Made by a program: the position numbers and the translations under genes
Source: Nocardioides pelophilus
GTDB taxonomy: Bacteria > Actinomycetota > Actinomycetes > Propionibacteriales > Nocardioidaceae
Assembly (NCBI RefSeq): GCF_014180685.1
Contig: NZ_JACEHF010000001.1
Span: 33,976 to 97,975, forward strand
DNA: 64,000 nt
Reading direction: 5' to 3'
The notes under the pieces: generated by a model
The model's database searches: none
The model's input: the letters and a program-made list of their open reading frames with translations, nothing else
What the model was told of the DNA's origin: nothing
Shown here: positions 35,805-45,780 of the stretch, piece by piece
Position numbering within the stretch: position 1 is the stretch's first letter
Layout: every line of letters starts with the position of its first letter

Positions 35805-37178
35805 ATGAGCCAGAGCATCGGTCTCATCGACCGGGTCTTCCTCGCCGCGGAGACCCCCCGCACCATGCTGCACGTGGCAGCACTGTTGCGATTCTCCCCT
35901 CCCCCCAATCCTGGTCAGCGCTATCTGTCAGAGTTGGCGGACGAGGTGCGGGCAGAAGTCGCGGTCGCCCGTCCCTGGAACCTGAAGCTAGCCCATCCGC
36001 GGCTCGGTCCCGGGCCGCTGCAGCGCTGGGTCGTGGAGGACGACATCGACCTCGAGTACCACGTTCGTCGCTCGGCTCTGCCAAGTCCCGGCGACGAGAG
36101 GGAGCTCGGTGCCCTCGTCTCCAGGCTGCACAGTCGTCAGATCGACCTCTCCCGCCCGCCCTGGGAGATGCATCTCATCGAAGGGCTAGACAACGGAGGG
36201 TTCGCCATGTTTGTCAAGATGCACCACGCCCTCGTCGACGGCTACACCGGCATGAAACTACTCCAGCGCAGTCTGTCCACTAGCCCCGACGACCTCGAGT
36301 CCCCCATTCTCTTCGCTGCCAACGCTCCGGCGCGGCCGTCAAGGGATCAGGGATCGAAGGCCCCGTTCGTGAGCGCGGGAACCGCGATGGTCGACGCCCT
36401 GCGCTCGACCAGGTCGCTCACAAGTGCGGCGGCCAGGGCGGTGATGCCCGTGGGATCGGCAGACCTCATCCGGCCGCACGAGGCGCCCCGGACCATCTTC
36501 AACACCCGCATCGGTCGAAGCCGGCGCTTCGCCACCCAACAGCTGGACCTGGACGGACTGCGGATGCTCGGCAAGCGCCACGGTGCCTCTCTCAACGACG
36601 TGAGCCTCTGCTTGGTCGGCGGGGCGCTGCGCACCTACCTCACCGAGCTGGGAGCGCTCCCCGACAAGCCGTTGGTCGCGCTGGTGCCAGTAAGTACGCG
36701 GCGGGACGGCGACGCCGGCGGAGGCAACGTGTTCGGCGCGGTACTGGCTTCACTGGGCACCGACCTAGCCGATCCCCACGAGCGACTGGCTGCCGTGGTG
36801 GCCTCGACCAGGGCGGCGAAGGCGCAGCTGGCGGGCATGGGGCCACTCTCGGCCGTCGCCTACGCCGCCCTCCTCGTCGCGCCGATGCTGGCGCAGGCGG
36901 GGCTCGCCGCGGTGGGCGCGCCACTGCCTGGCCCGTTCAGCTTCAACCTCATCGTCAGCAACGTTCCCGGCCCACAAGAGGACAGGTACTTCCGTGGGAG
37001 TCGTCTCGAGGCGATGTACCCCGCGTCGTTGCAGCTGGATGCGGCCGCTCTCAATATCACGTTGTTGTCTTATGCAGGCACCCTGAACTTCGGCTTCTCC
37101 GGTGATCGTGAGGCCGTGCCCCACCTGCAACGGCTGGCTGTGCTGCTGGGCGAGGAGTGGGCGTCCATGTCGCGGTGA
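35805..37178 (+). CDS. Wax ester synthase / diacylglycerol acyltransferase (WS/DGAT)
   Basis: 457 residues from ATG 35805 with AGGAGT upstream. The catalytic HHxxxDG motif is 'KMHHALVDGYTG' (about 140), preceded by 'QIDLSRPPWEMHLIEGL' and followed by 'PVSTRRDGDAGGGNVFG' and the conserved 'FNLIVSNVPGP' near 385. Full length for the family. It esterifies acyl-CoA with fatty alcohol or diacylglycerol at the membrane, giving wax ester or triacylglycerol. It is convergent with the CYP153 operon, whose alcohol and acyl-CoA products are exactly its substrates. Confidence 0.93.
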   Translation: MSQSIGLIDRVFLAAETPRTMLHVAALLRFSPPPNPGQRYLSELADEVRAEVAVARPWNLKLAHPRLGPGPLQRWVVEDDIDLEYHVRRSALPSPGDERELGALVSRLHSRQIDLSRPPWEMHLIEGLDNGGFAMFVKMHHALVDGYTGMKLLQRSLSTSPDDLESPILFAANAPARPSRDQGSKAPFVSAGTAMVDALRSTRSLTSAAARAVMPVGSADLIRPHEAPRTIFNTRIGRSRRFATQQLDLDGLRMLGKRHGASLNDVSLCLVGGALRTYLTELGALPDKPLVALVPVSTRRDGDAGGGNVFGAVLASLGTDLADPHERLAAVVASTRAAKAQLAGMGPLSAVAYAALLVAPMLAQAGLAAVGAPLPGPFSFNLIVSNVPGPQEDRYFRGSRLEAMYPASLQLDAAALNITLLSYAGTLNFGFSGDREAVPHLQRLAVLLGEEWASMSR

Positions 37179-37244
37179 CGCTGCGCGGTGACCTCAGCGC
37201 CGCAAGTCCTTGCTGTTCAGCTTGGAGGCTCAGGCCCGCTCGTG

Positions 37245-38072
37245 TCAGCTCCGGCTGACTCGCTCCACGTACGCTTGCCGAGCTGCGGTGTCCACGCGGT
37301 CGAGGAAAACAGTGTCGGTTCCGAGCACCGCACCGAGCCGGGTTGCGATCCGCTCCGGCACGAACTTCATCGCTGCGACCAGAGAACCCGCCACGCGCGT
37401 CACCCGAACGAACGGCTGCGGCCGCTCAATTAGCGCCGCAGTGGCCTGCGCGATCTCCTGCGGCTCGGCGTTGCGCATGCCCTTCGCCCCGGTTGTCCCG
37501 GACACCAGCTCGGTGTTGGTGAAGGTGGGCCGCACCGTGGACAGGGTGACGCCCGATTTGCGGTACTCCAGCCGGGCCGCCTCGGTGAATCCGATGACGG
37601 CGAACTTGGTGCCGCAATAGGTCGCCAGCCCCGGCACGGGCAGCTCCCCGGCCAGGGAGGCCGTGTTGATGATGTGGCCCTGCCGACGCGGCAGCATCCG
37701 CTGAAGCGCGAGCTTCGTGCCGAAGATGACACCCAGGACGTTGATCTCGACCTGTCGACGCGTGACCTCGTCCTCCTCTTCGTGGGCATGACCGGTGGGC
37801 ATCACGCCCGCATTGTTGATGAGCACGTCGATCGGGCCGAGCGCGTCCTCGGTGGCGTCGAGGAAGGCGCTGATCGACTTCGGGTCAGTCACGTCGAGCC
37901 GGACCGCCACCTCGACTCCGAGGTCTTTGGCAGCGGACTTGAGTTGGATCTCGTCGATGTCGCCGATCGCCACGCGATGGCCGCGCCTGATCAGTTCCTC
38001 GGCGGTGTGGAAGCCGATGCCGCGAGCGCCGCCAGTGATGGCGACCACACGTGGTCTCGTCATCGTCGTCAT
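37245..38072 (-). CDS. Short-chain dehydrogenase/reductase
   Basis: 275 residues from ATG 38072, preceded by AGAGGAA. Motifs: cofactor site 'ITGGARGIGFHTAEEL', 'NNAGVMP', catalytic Ser in 'NTASLAGELP' and 'LATYCGTKFAVIGFTEAARL' (Tyr-x-x-x-Lys). The Asp in 'IGDID' after strand 2 points to NAD(H). It is the last gene of the alkane operon and probably oxidises a (fatty) alcohol to the aldehyde. It is a close paralogue of the damaged SDR at 9800-10588 and served as the reference for spotting that deletion. Confidence 0.9.
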   Translation of the reverse strand: MTTMTRPRVVAITGGARGIGFHTAEELIRRGHRVAIGDIDEIQLKSAAKDLGVEVAVRLDVTDPKSISAFLDATEDALGPIDVLINNAGVMPTGHAHEEEDEVTRRQVEINVLGVIFGTKLALQRMLPRRQGHIINTASLAGELPVPGLATYCGTKFAVIGFTEAARLEYRKSGVTLSTVRPTFTNTELVSGTTGAKGMRNAEPQEIAQATAALIERPQPFVRVTRVAGSLVAAMKFVPERIATRLGAVLGTDTVFLDRVDTAARQAYVERVSRS

Positions 38073-38086
38073 ATTGCCTGTTCCTC

Positions 38087-39595
38087 TCAGAAGCCGAGCC
38101 GCTGTCGCAGGCCGCGTCCGGCGGCCAGCCGCAGCACACGGCCGGCGATGGCCGTACGCCGGGCGGAGTACGGGTACCAGGTGAGCTCTTTGGCGGCCAA
38201 CGGGATGCGCGGTTCGGTGATGGCCTGCACGCGGCAGTACTTCCGCAGACCCTGCGCTCCACCCAGCCGCGCGCCCAAGCCCGACGACTTCCAGCCGCTG
38301 TGCGGCAGCCCAGCCGCGAACAGGTTGCTGAAGACGTCGTTGACGTTGACCGCCCCGACGTCGAGCCGATCGGCCATCCGGCGACCGCGCGCGACGTCGC
38401 GCGTCCACACGGTAGCGGACAGCCCGTACTCCGAGTCGTTGGTCAGGCGCACCGCCTCGTCCTCGTCAGCCACTCTCATGACCGGCAGGGTCGGGCCGAA
38501 CGTCTCTTCGGTCATGCAGACCATGCGGTGGTCGACGTCGACGAGCAGCGTGGGGGCGTAGAAGTTCCCCTCAGCACCACGGGCTCCCCCGACCAGCACC
38601 CGTGCACCCGATTTTCGAGCATCCTCCACGTGGCGCTCCACGGTGTCCACCTGCGCCCGCGTCACCATCGCACCCACGTCATCGCGTGGGCCGGACCCCT
38701 GCCTGAGCGAGTCCAGTGCCTGCACCAACTTCTCCACGAACCGGTCGTAGACCTGGTCCACGACGTAGACGCGCTCCACGGAGATGCACACCTGACCGGA
38801 GTTGAACATCGCCCCCCACACGATGCCGTGCGCGGCGCGGTCCAGGTCGGCATCCTCCAGCACGATCGCCGCGTCTTTCCCCCCCAGCTCCAGGCTGACC
38901 GGCTTCAGGAGCTCGGCGCAGCGAGTGGCGACGCGGCGCCCGGTGGCCGTCGACCCGGTGAACTGGACGAAGTCGACGATGTCGACCACCGCCGCTCCCG
39001 TCTCACCGGCACCAGCCACGTGGGCGAGCACGGGTGGCGCGCCGATCTCGTGCCATCCCTCAACGACGCGCGCGCAGGTCAGTGGCGTCATCTCCGAGGA
39101 CTTCGTCAGGACGGCGCAACCGGCCGCCAATGCCGGTGCCGCGTCCATCAGGAAGAGCGTGATGGGGAAGTTCCAAGGGATGATGAGGCCCACGACCGGG
39201 TAGGGCCGATAGGTGCGAGTCAGCCGCTTCGGGAGGCTCAGCAATCCTCCGGCACCGACGCGTTCGGGAGCAAGGAATGCCTTCGCCTGATCGGCGTAGA
39301 AGGAGATGAACTCGCACGAGGCCGTCGTCTCCACCAGGGCGTCCGGCCGCACCTTGCCAGTCTCCGCCACGAGCATGTCCGTCAGCTCGTCGGTGTGCTC
39401 GAGGATCCAGGTCCGCCAGCGGCGCAGCCACATCGCACGGGCCGCCGGCCCCATGTCCCTCCACTCGACTTGAGCGGCACGGAGATCGGCCGCGACAGCT
39501 TCTACACCAGAGGCGTCGACGACCGGCACGGAGCGGACCACCTTTCCGTCAATGGGTCGACGGATGTCGAGGATGGAGGCGGACGGGGCGTTCAT
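38087..39595 (-). CDS. Aldehyde dehydrogenase
   Basis: 502 residues. NAD-binding/active-site landmarks: 'PYPVVGLIIPWNFPITL', 'FTGSTATGRRVA', catalytic Glu in 'SLELGGKDAAIVLEDAD', and catalytic Cys in 'FNSGQVCISVERVYV' (about 282). Full-length class-3-like ALDH with a C-terminal extension ('RRTAIAGRVLRLAAG') suggesting membrane association. Converts an aliphatic aldehyde to the acid, between the alcohol dehydrogenase (SDR) and the acyl-CoA ligase steps of this operon. Confidence 0.93.
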   Translation of the reverse strand: MNAPSASILDIRRPIDGKVVRSVPVVDASGVEAVAADLRAAQVEWRDMGPAARAMWLRRWRTWILEHTDELTDMLVAETGKVRPDALVETTASCEFISFYADQAKAFLAPERVGAGGLLSLPKRLTRTYRPYPVVGLIIPWNFPITLFLMDAAPALAAGCAVLTKSSEMTPLTCARVVEGWHEIGAPPVLAHVAGAGETGAAVVDIVDFVQFTGSTATGRRVATRCAELLKPVSLELGGKDAAIVLEDADLDRAAHGIVWGAMFNSGQVCISVERVYVVDQVYDRFVEKLVQALDSLRQGSGPRDDVGAMVTRAQVDTVERHVEDARKSGARVLVGGARGAEGNFYAPTLLVDVDHRMVCMTEETFGPTLPVMRVADEDEAVRLTNDSEYGLSATVWTRDVARGRRMADRLDVGAVNVNDVFSNLFAAGLPHSGWKSSGLGARLGGAQGLRKYCRVQAITEPRIPLAAKELTWYPYSARRTAIAGRVLRLAAGRGLRQRLGF

Positions 39596-39658
39596 GGGAG
39601 CTCCTGTCGAGGGACGCGGCCGGACTGGATGACCGAGGCCGCGAGCTGATGAGCAGCC

Positions 39659-41287
39659 TCAGATGTCGATGACATTCAGAACGCCGTCGGCGTGCAGAGC
39701 GCGAAGGCGCTTCTTGTCGAACTTCCCGACCGAGGTCTTGGGCACCTCGGGGACGAAGCACCACCTTTCGGGCAGCCACCACTTCGCGACCTTGCCCTCC
39801 AGGAAGTCGCGCAACTGACCAGGCGCGACCTCGCTGCCGTCGCGGAGCACGATCACGGCCAGAGGTCGCTCCTGCCACTTCTCGTCCGGTACTCCGATCA
39901 CCGAGGCTTCCAGAACGTCGGGATGACCGGCGAGCTCGAGCTCGAGCTCGACCGAGGAGATCCACTCGCCACCGGACTTGATCACGTCCTTAGCACGGTC
40001 TGTCAGCGTGACGAAGCTGCGCTCGTCGATGCGACCCACGTCGCCGGTGCGTAGCCACCCGTCCTGGAACTTCTCGCCGTCCTCGTCGGCAACGTAGGCG
40101 CCGGTAACCCAGGGACCCCGCACCTGCAGCTCGCCGACCGATGCGCCGTTGTGCGGCAGCTCGTTGCCCTCGTCGTCGACCAGCCTCAGTTCCACGCCGG
40201 CCACCGGGCGGCCCTGGGTAGCGCGCAGCGCCCACTGCTCGTCAGGGCCGAGAGCGGCCGGTGGCCTGGCGATCGTGGCGAGCGGGGAGGTCTCGGTCAT
40301 CCCCCACGCCTGCACGATGTGCACGCCGTACTTCTCCTCGAATGCTTGCATCAGGTGAAGCGGTACGGCGGATCCCCCACAGGCGACCAGCCCGAGGGAG
40401 GAGACGTCCTGGCCCGGGTTGGCCTCGAGATAGTTGAGAACCTCGCTCCAGATCGTGGGGACCGCGCCGGCGATGGTCGGCTTCTCGGTGGCGATGAGCC
40501 GCACCAGCGGCTCAGCCTGCAGAAATCGGTCGGGCATGAGCAGGTCCGCACCCGCCATCATGGCCGCGTAGACCAGGCCCCAGGCGTTCGCGTGGAACAT
40601 GGGCACGATCGCCAGGATGCAATCGTCACCGGTGACGCTGAGTCCGTCGGCCGCGCACGCGGCCATCGAGTGCAGGTAGGTCGAACGGTGGCTGTAGGCC
40701 ACCCCCTTGGGGTTGCCGGTGGTGCCCGAGGTATAGCACATGGCTGCGGCGGACCGCTCGTCCACGTCGGGCCAGTCGAACGTTCCTGGATGGCCGGCGA
40801 TGAAGTCCTCATACCCGACGACGGTGACGCCGTCGCGGCGCAACTGCGTCGGGTCGGCCTGCCCGGTCACGACGACAGTGTGGACGCTCTGGATCTGCGG
40901 CAGCACGGGTGCCAGTAGCGGCGCCAGGCTGCCGTCCACGATGACGACCCGGTCCTCGGCGTGGTTTCCGATGTAGGCGAGCTGCTCGGCGGTGAGACGA
41001 GGATTCAAGGTGTGCAGCACGCCGCCCATGGACGGGACGGCGCAATAGGCCTCGACGTGCTCCTGGTTGTTCCACATGAAGGTGGCGACTCGCTCGTCGC
41101 CATTGACGCCACAGGCGCGCAGCGCGTGGGCGAGCTGGGCCGACCGGCGTCCCACCTCCGCGAATGTCCCGCTCGTGACGCTGCCATCCGGTTGCAAGGT
41201 CCGCACGCGCGCCCCGCCGTGAACGCGTGCACCGTGGCGCACAATCGCTGCCGTCGTGAGTGGGACGTCCATCATCGTGCTCTTCAT
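39659..41287 (-). CDS. fadD: Fatty-acyl-CoA synthetase (FadD-like AMP ligase)
   Basis: 542 residues from ATG 41287 with AAGGAACC upstream. Motifs of the ANL superfamily: P-loop '[17 protein letters not shown]' (about 175), '[13 protein letters not shown]', '[12 protein letters not shown]', '[12 protein letters not shown]' and the C-terminal catalytic Lys in '[14 protein letters not shown]'. It activates a medium- or long-chain fatty acid to the CoA thioester. Within the CYP153 operon it closes the route alkane to alcohol to aldehyde to acid to acyl-CoA. Confidence 0.93.
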   Translation of the reverse strand: MKSTMMDVPLTTAAIVRHGARVHGGARVRTLQPDGSVTSGTFAEVGRRSAQLAHALRACGVNGDERVATFMWNNQEHVEAYCAVPSMGGVLHTLNPRLTAEQLAYIGNHAEDRVVIVDGSLAPLLAPVLPQIQSVHTVVVTGQADPTQLRRDGVTVVGYEDFIAGHPGTFDWPDVDERSAAAMCYTSGTTGNPKGVAYSHRSTYLHSMAACAADGLSVTGDDCILAIVPMFHANAWGLVYAAMMAGADLLMPDRFLQAEPLVRLIATEKPTIAGAVPTIWSEVLNYLEANPGQDVSSLGLVACGGSAVPLHLMQAFEEKYGVHIVQAWGMTETSPLATIARPPAALGPDEQWALRATQGRPVAGVELRLVDDEGNELPHNGASVGELQVRGPWVTGAYVADEDGEKFQDGWLRTGDVGRIDERSFVTLTDRAKDVIKSGGEWISSVELELELAGHPDVLEASVIGVPDEKWQERPLAVIVLRDGSEVAPGQLRDFLEGKVAKWWLPERWCFVPEVPKTSVGKFDKKRLRALHADGVLNVIDI

Positions 41288-41352
41288 AGGGTTCCTTTGT
41301 TGTGGGGAGCAGGTGGCGGCGGCTCGTAGAGACCGAGCCGGCGGGGCGACGC

Positions 41353-42555
41353 TCAGGTTGCTCCGGCGGTCAGGAGCTCGGCCCGGTCGACGGGAAGTCC
41401 TTGGGCGATAGTCCGCTTGCTGAACACGAAGTCGCGCGGCCGGTTGACACAGTCAGCTGCGATGAGCTCCCCAGCGCGCAGGTAGAAGCAGCTGAAGTCG
41501 CGGTCGCTGATCGGGTCACCACTAAGTACGACCTCGTCGTACCCCGTGTTCAGTCCTGCGATCTGAAGCTTGACCTCGTACTGGTCCGACCAGAACCAGG
41601 GCAGCGCTCTGATCGTCCTGTCGTTACCGCACAAGGTGGCGGCAGCGACCTTCGCTTGTTCCCCGGCGCTTGGCACGGACTCAAGCCGAATGCGCCGCCC
41701 GTACCGTCCCATCAGGTGGCTAGCGCAGTCGCCCGCGGCCACGATGTCGTGGTCGCTGGTGCGGGCATGGTCGTCGATCACGACCCCGTCATCGACGAGG
41801 AGACCCGCGGCGGCAGCCAGCTCGGTGTTGGGCTCGATGCCAATCCCGACGATGACGAGGTCAGCCGCGAGCTCGTCGCCATCGGCCAACCGGACCCCTC
41901 GGACGCGGTCCTCGCCACTCAGCGCCTCAACGACAGCACCGGTATGAATGGTCACTCCCGCGTCGCGGTGGATCCGCTCGTAGAACGCGGACACTTCCGG
42001 TGCGGTGACCCGCTCAAGCACGCGCTCGGCCGCCTCGACCACCGTCACGTCCAGTCCTAGAGCGTGGAGGGAAGCAGCGGTTTCCAGACCGATGTAGCCA
42101 CCACCGATGATGACCGCTCGCCGACCCAGCTGTGAGGACTCCCTGATCTGCTCCACGTCCGCGAACGTGCGCAGATAGTGGACTCCGGAAAGGTCGGCTC
42201 CCGGAATGGTGAGCCGCCGAGCCCGGCCCCCCGTGCACAAGGCCAGCTTGTCGTAGGGCAGGGTCCGACCGCCCTCCAGCACGACGCGGCCCCTTGCACG
42301 GTCGATCGACTCCACACGCGCATCGACCAGCTGGATCTGCTGCTTGGCGTAGAACTCCGCCTTCCGAATAGTCAGCTCTTGCAAAGTGCTCTTGCCGGCG
42401 AGATAGGCCTTGGACAACGGCGGTCGCTGATAGGGCAACGTTGCCTCATCCCCCAACAGGACTACCTCGCCGTCCCAGCCTTCCTGGCGCAGGCTAGCGG
42501 CCAGTTGAGCCCCAGCATGGCTGGCTCCGACGACGATCGCGGTCCCGTTCGTCAT
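41353..42555 (-). CDS. NAD(P)H-dependent ferredoxin reductase (FAD)
   Basis: 400 residues from ATG 42555, overlapping the CYP153 stop (ATGA); the longer frame starts inside the P450 gene. FAD site 'IVVGASHAGAQLAASLRQEG', second Rossmann motif 'AVIIGGGYIGLETAASLHAL' with Glu fitting NADH, and 'ADLVIVGIGIEPNTELA', 'DHDIVAAGDCASHL'. This is the rubredoxin/ferredoxin-reductase type used by CYP153 systems. It delivers electrons from NADH to the 2Fe-2S ferredoxin encoded upstream. Confidence 0.93.
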   Translation of the reverse strand: MTNGTAIVVGASHAGAQLAASLRQEGWDGEVVLLGDEATLPYQRPPLSKAYLAGKSTLQELTIRKAEFYAKQQIQLVDARVESIDRARGRVVLEGGRTLPYDKLALCTGGRARRLTIPGADLSGVHYLRTFADVEQIRESSQLGRRAVIIGGGYIGLETAASLHALGLDVTVVEAAERVLERVTAPEVSAFYERIHRDAGVTIHTGAVVEALSGEDRVRGVRLADGDELAADLVIVGIGIEPNTELAAAAGLLVDDGVVIDDHARTSDHDIVAAGDCASHLMGRYGRRIRLESVPSAGEQAKVAAATLCGNDRTIRALPWFWSDQYEVKLQIAGLNTGYDEVVLSGDPISDRDFSCFYLRAGELIAADCVNRPRDFVFSKRTIAQGLPVDRAELLTAGAT

Positions 42556-43940
42556 GCGCCGTTCTTCGCGGTCAGGCGCACCATGAGCTTGCTGATGCCC
42601 CGCACGAAGTTGGACTGGACGTACTCCGGCTCGCCGACGACCTCGATGTTCTCGAAGCGAGGAAGCAGTTCCTCCCACAAGATCCTCAACTGGAGCTCGG
42701 CCAGCCGGTTACCCATGCACCGGTGCACCCCGAATCCGAATGCAATGTGGTTGCGCGCATTCTTGCGGTCGATAATCAGTTCGTCAGGTCGCTCGAAGAC
42801 GCGCTCGTCCCGGTTCCCCGAGGCGTACCACATGACCACCTTGTCGCCCTTGCGAATGAACTGCCCATTCAGCACTGTGTCCTTCTTGGCGACGCGGCGC
42901 ATGTACGCGAGCGGGGTCTGCCAACGGATGATCTCCGAAACCATGTTCGGGATCAGGTCCGGATTCGCCTTGAGCTTCTCGAACTGCTCGGGGAACTGGT
43001 TCAGCGCGAGCACGCCGCCACTCATCGAGTTGCGCGTGGTGTCGTTGCCGCCGACGATGAGCAGCACCAGGTTGCCCAGGAACTCCATCGGACGATCGAT
43101 GAGGTCCTTGGTGTCCTCGTTGGTCTGCAGCATCGTGATCAGGTCGAAGCCGGGCTCCTCCCCAGCAGCGAGCCGGGCCGCCTTGTCGTGCCACAACGCG
43201 CTGAGACCCCGCGCCATATCGACCATGCCATTGAACACCTCGTCGTTGTCGGAGGGACCACCGTTGGCCTGCTCCATCGAGCTGGCCAGGTCAGACCACT
43301 CGACCAGCTTGCGACGCTGCTCGTAAGGGAAGTCGAGCAGGGTCGCCAGCATCCGCGCCGTGAGCTCGATCGAGACGTTCTGCACCCAGTCGAACGGCTG
43401 GTCCACCGGGAGGTCGTCCAACACCTCGCGAACGCGCGAGCGAATCAGACTCTCCATCTCACGCAGGTTCTTTGGTGCGACCACCCCCTGGACCGCCGCT
43501 CGCTGCCGGTCGTGACGAGGCGGGTCCATCGCTATGAACATGGCGATGTCCATGAACTTCGGAGGCGCACCGATGATGATGAACGGCTCTGCCGAGAAGA
43601 CGTCGTGGTTCTTGTCGACAGCGATGATGTCGGCGTGCCGGGTGACCGACCAGAACGGCCCGAACGGGCTGTTGGGCTGGTAGTGCACGGGAGCCTCGTT
43701 CCGCACACGCTCGAAGTACGACCGCCACTTGCCCTGGCGGTAGAGGAACGGGTTGCTCAGGTCGATGTCGGCGAGCTCGACCTCCTCCACGGGCGGGATG
43801 GGACTCTCGACGAAGATCTTCTGTCCATTCGTCCCGGTCACCCAGCGACGAGTCTTGTCGTAGAGATGGGCGCCCCGGATCTGCAACTCGATCGGGAGGG
43901 TCGACTGGACCTTCTCGCTCAGCGTGTCTGCAACGTTCAT
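42552..43940 (-). CDS. CYP153-family alkane hydroxylase (cytochrome P450)
   Basis: 462 residues from ATG 43940; a GTG at 43970 overlapping the ferredoxin stop is the alternative start. Signature stretches of CYP153 are plain: 'LLLIVGGNDTTRNSMSGGV' in the I-helix (G-N-D-T-T instead of the usual G-x-E-T-T), 'TPLAYMRRVAKKDT', 'DKVVMWYASGNRDERVF', and the haem loop 'IAFGFGVHRCMGNRLAELQ'. CYP153 enzymes hydroxylate medium-chain alkanes or related chains at the terminal carbon. Gene order ferredoxin-CYP153-reductase is the standard one for this class. Confidence 0.93.
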   Translation of the reverse strand: MNVADTLSEKVQSTLPIELQIRGAHLYDKTRRWVTGTNGQKIFVESPIPPVEEVELADIDLSNPFLYRQGKWRSYFERVRNEAPVHYQPNSPFGPFWSVTRHADIIAVDKNHDVFSAEPFIIIGAPPKFMDIAMFIAMDPPRHDRQRAAVQGVVAPKNLREMESLIRSRVREVLDDLPVDQPFDWVQNVSIELTARMLATLLDFPYEQRRKLVEWSDLASSMEQANGGPSDNDEVFNGMVDMARGLSALWHDKAARLAAGEEPGFDLITMLQTNEDTKDLIDRPMEFLGNLVLLIVGGNDTTRNSMSGGVLALNQFPEQFEKLKANPDLIPNMVSEIIRWQTPLAYMRRVAKKDTVLNGQFIRKGDKVVMWYASGNRDERVFERPDELIIDRKNARNHIAFGFGVHRCMGNRLAELQLRILWEELLPRFENIEVVGEPEYVQSNFVRGISKLMVRLTAKNGA

Positions 43941-43966
43941 GATTATCGATCCACTTCTCTTGTCGA

Positions 43967-44287
43967 TCACATCTGGAACTCAGGCAGCTGGACGATCAGG
44001 CCGTCCCACTCCTGCGACACCCTCATCTGACAGGACAGTCGGGACGTGGGCTGCCGTTCAGGATTCATCGACAGCATCTCCTCCTCGACGGGCTCGGAGA
44101 GACCCACCGTGTCCGACCAGTGCGCGTCGACGATCACATGACAGGTGCCGCACGCGGCTTCTCCCCCGCAGTCGCCGTCGATGCCTGGCACCATGTTGTC
44201 TACAGCGATCTGCATGAGCGACTGGCCCTCGTCCAGCGGCGCCTCGTGCTTCTCGCCGTCGTGGGATACGAAGGTGACTACTCCCAT
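43967..44287 (-). CDS. 2Fe-2S ferredoxin (adrenodoxin/putidaredoxin type)
   Basis: 106 residues from ATG 44287 with GAGGAGTTGG just upstream. Cluster ligands follow the C-x5-C-x2-C plus distal C plan: 'DCGGEAACGTCHVIVD' and 'RLSCQMRV'. It carries electrons from the reductase at 41353 to CYP153. First gene of the operon and divergent from the AraC-type regulator, with a 112-base promoter region between. Confidence 0.93.
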   Translation of the reverse strand: MGVVTFVSHDGEKHEAPLDEGQSLMQIAVDNMVPGIDGDCGGEAACGTCHVIVDAHWSDTVGLSEPVEEEMLSMNPERQPTSRLSCQMRVSQEWDGLIVQLPEFQM

Positions 44288-44399
44288 GGTCCAACTCCTC
44301 ACGGATCGAAACGTGTTCGAAAGTCTTGTGAGTCCGATCCCGTGTGGCTATGGTCACCTCAGTCAGAATGTTGTGATTTCGGCTCAGAGGACGCACTGC

Positions 44400-45425
44400 A
44401 TGCGCGCGCCCGAACCCGGCGTCCCTCCCCTCGCCTTCGCGCAGATGCTGCTCAGCGCCGCGATCGAACCCGAGGCTAGGGCCCGATTTCGCGAGGTCAT
44501 GGCCCGCGAGGGAACCCATGAGGCTGCCCTGGTGGCGTCCGGCGTCCCGGCACCGGTGCGCTGGTTTCGGGAGGTCTTCCCAGATCTCGATACGGACGAG
44601 GCAACCCGACTGGGGTTGGATTTCGCCGAGCACGCTCACCTGACCTCCTTCGGACCATTGAGCATGCCGCTGGTGAGCGCGGGATCAGTCGCCGAGATCG
44701 TCGAGCTCCTCGCCTACCTGCCGTTGATCTCCACCGCCGTGCGCCCCCAGTTCCACACCAACGAGCGTGGTCTCACGGTCGGGCTTACCGGCCACACGGG
44801 CGATCCGGACCTGGACTGCCTGGTCATCGCCTACTGCGGGGCCACGGTGCTGCGCCTCTTGGACATGCTCGCCGGGACCTTGCCCTCGATCAGACTCCAC
44901 CTCGGCTGGCCGACACCGTCGTCCTGGACCGAGGAAGGGGGACCGCGCGGCACGCGTGTGATCTTCGACGCCCCCACCTCCTACGTGCAGGTCCCTCGAG
45001 ATGCCCTCGACGAGGCATGCCGCTTCGCCGACCCCGTCGCATACCGCGTCGCGATATCGGAACTGCGCCGAGCGCTGGAGCGACGCGACGGTGCAGTCTC
45101 CTTCTCGGAGCGAGTGCGGGTCATCCTGGAGGACGACCCCAGTCAGTTTCACAGCCAGCGCGTCGCTCACCAGCTCTGCATCTCCACGAGCACCCTGAAG
45201 AGGAAGCTCGCCGAGGAGGGAACCACCTTCCGAGACATCCGCGAGTCCTGGCTGCGGGAACGGGCTATCGTTCGCCTGCTCGACTCGTCCGCGTCGATAA
45301 GTCAGGTGGCTGGCGAGCTCGGCTATAGCGATCTCACCAACTTCTCGCATGCCTTCAAGCGGTGGACTGGACAGTCCCCGAGCGAGTTTCGCCAACTCAG
45401 CGCGCGCTTCCACGACCACGGTTGA
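44400..45425 (+). CDS. AraC-family transcriptional regulator
   Basis: 341 residues from ATG 44400 with AGAGGA upstream; the frame is open further upstream but lacks a start signal. The N-terminal ligand-type domain (about 1-215) resembles the arabinose-binding/OruR-like domain, and the C-terminal double HTH is 'RVAHQLCISTSTLKRKLAEE GTTFRDI' and 'QVAGELGYSDLTNFSHAFKR'. Divergent from the ferredoxin-CYP153 operon, as in known alkane clusters where an AraC-type protein activates cyp153. Confidence 0.92.
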   Translation: MRAPEPGVPPLAFAQMLLSAAIEPEARARFREVMAREGTHEAALVASGVPAPVRWFREVFPDLDTDEATRLGLDFAEHAHLTSFGPLSMPLVSAGSVAEIVELLAYLPLISTAVRPQFHTNERGLTVGLTGHTGDPDLDCLVIAYCGATVLRLLDMLAGTLPSIRLHLGWPTPSSWTEEGGPRGTRVIFDAPTSYVQVPRDALDEACRFADPVAYRVAISELRRALERRDGAVSFSERVRVILEDDPSQFHSQRVAHQLCISTSTLKRKLAEEGTTFRDIRESWLRERAIVRLLDSSASISQVAGELGYSDLTNFSHAFKRWTGQSPSEFRQLSARFHDHG

Positions 45426-45780
45426 TCATTGAGTCCCCGATAGGGGTGTAGCGCGATCCAGGTCGGAACTGGGCCGATCTATTCACGCTGCCCCGGCTCA
45501 GAACGCCCCCAGAACACGGGGTTGCCAGCGAGAGCCCCGCATTGTCGAGGCCCTCGTTGCATCTGGACGTTTCACGAGAGCAAACTGCGCTTCCCAGAAG
45601 CGCACCCGCCCCCGGTGCCGAGTGCCTGATCAGGCTCGTAATCGATGAGCCCGCGGTTGGCCGAGCCCCGTATGCAGGCACGAGCGAAGTGGGGCAAGGT
45701 GGGCCTGATGCGCTCGGTCTGCGAGTGGCTATGCGTTGCACGTCTGCGATCAAGTGGCCCATCCGCAGTGGGCGTCGGAA
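45426..45780. other. 355-base convergent intergenic region
   Basis: Between the AraC gene and the convergent TetR gene. A small CCCC-GATA-GGGG hairpin lies at 45435-45446, just after the AraC stop, without a T-run. Otherwise I see no gene or repeat. Confidence 0.5.

Noticed and set aside
38051..39649. Plus-strand open frame of 532 codons
   Set aside because: Antisense to the aldehyde dehydrogenase gene; no motifs, no ribosome-binding site.
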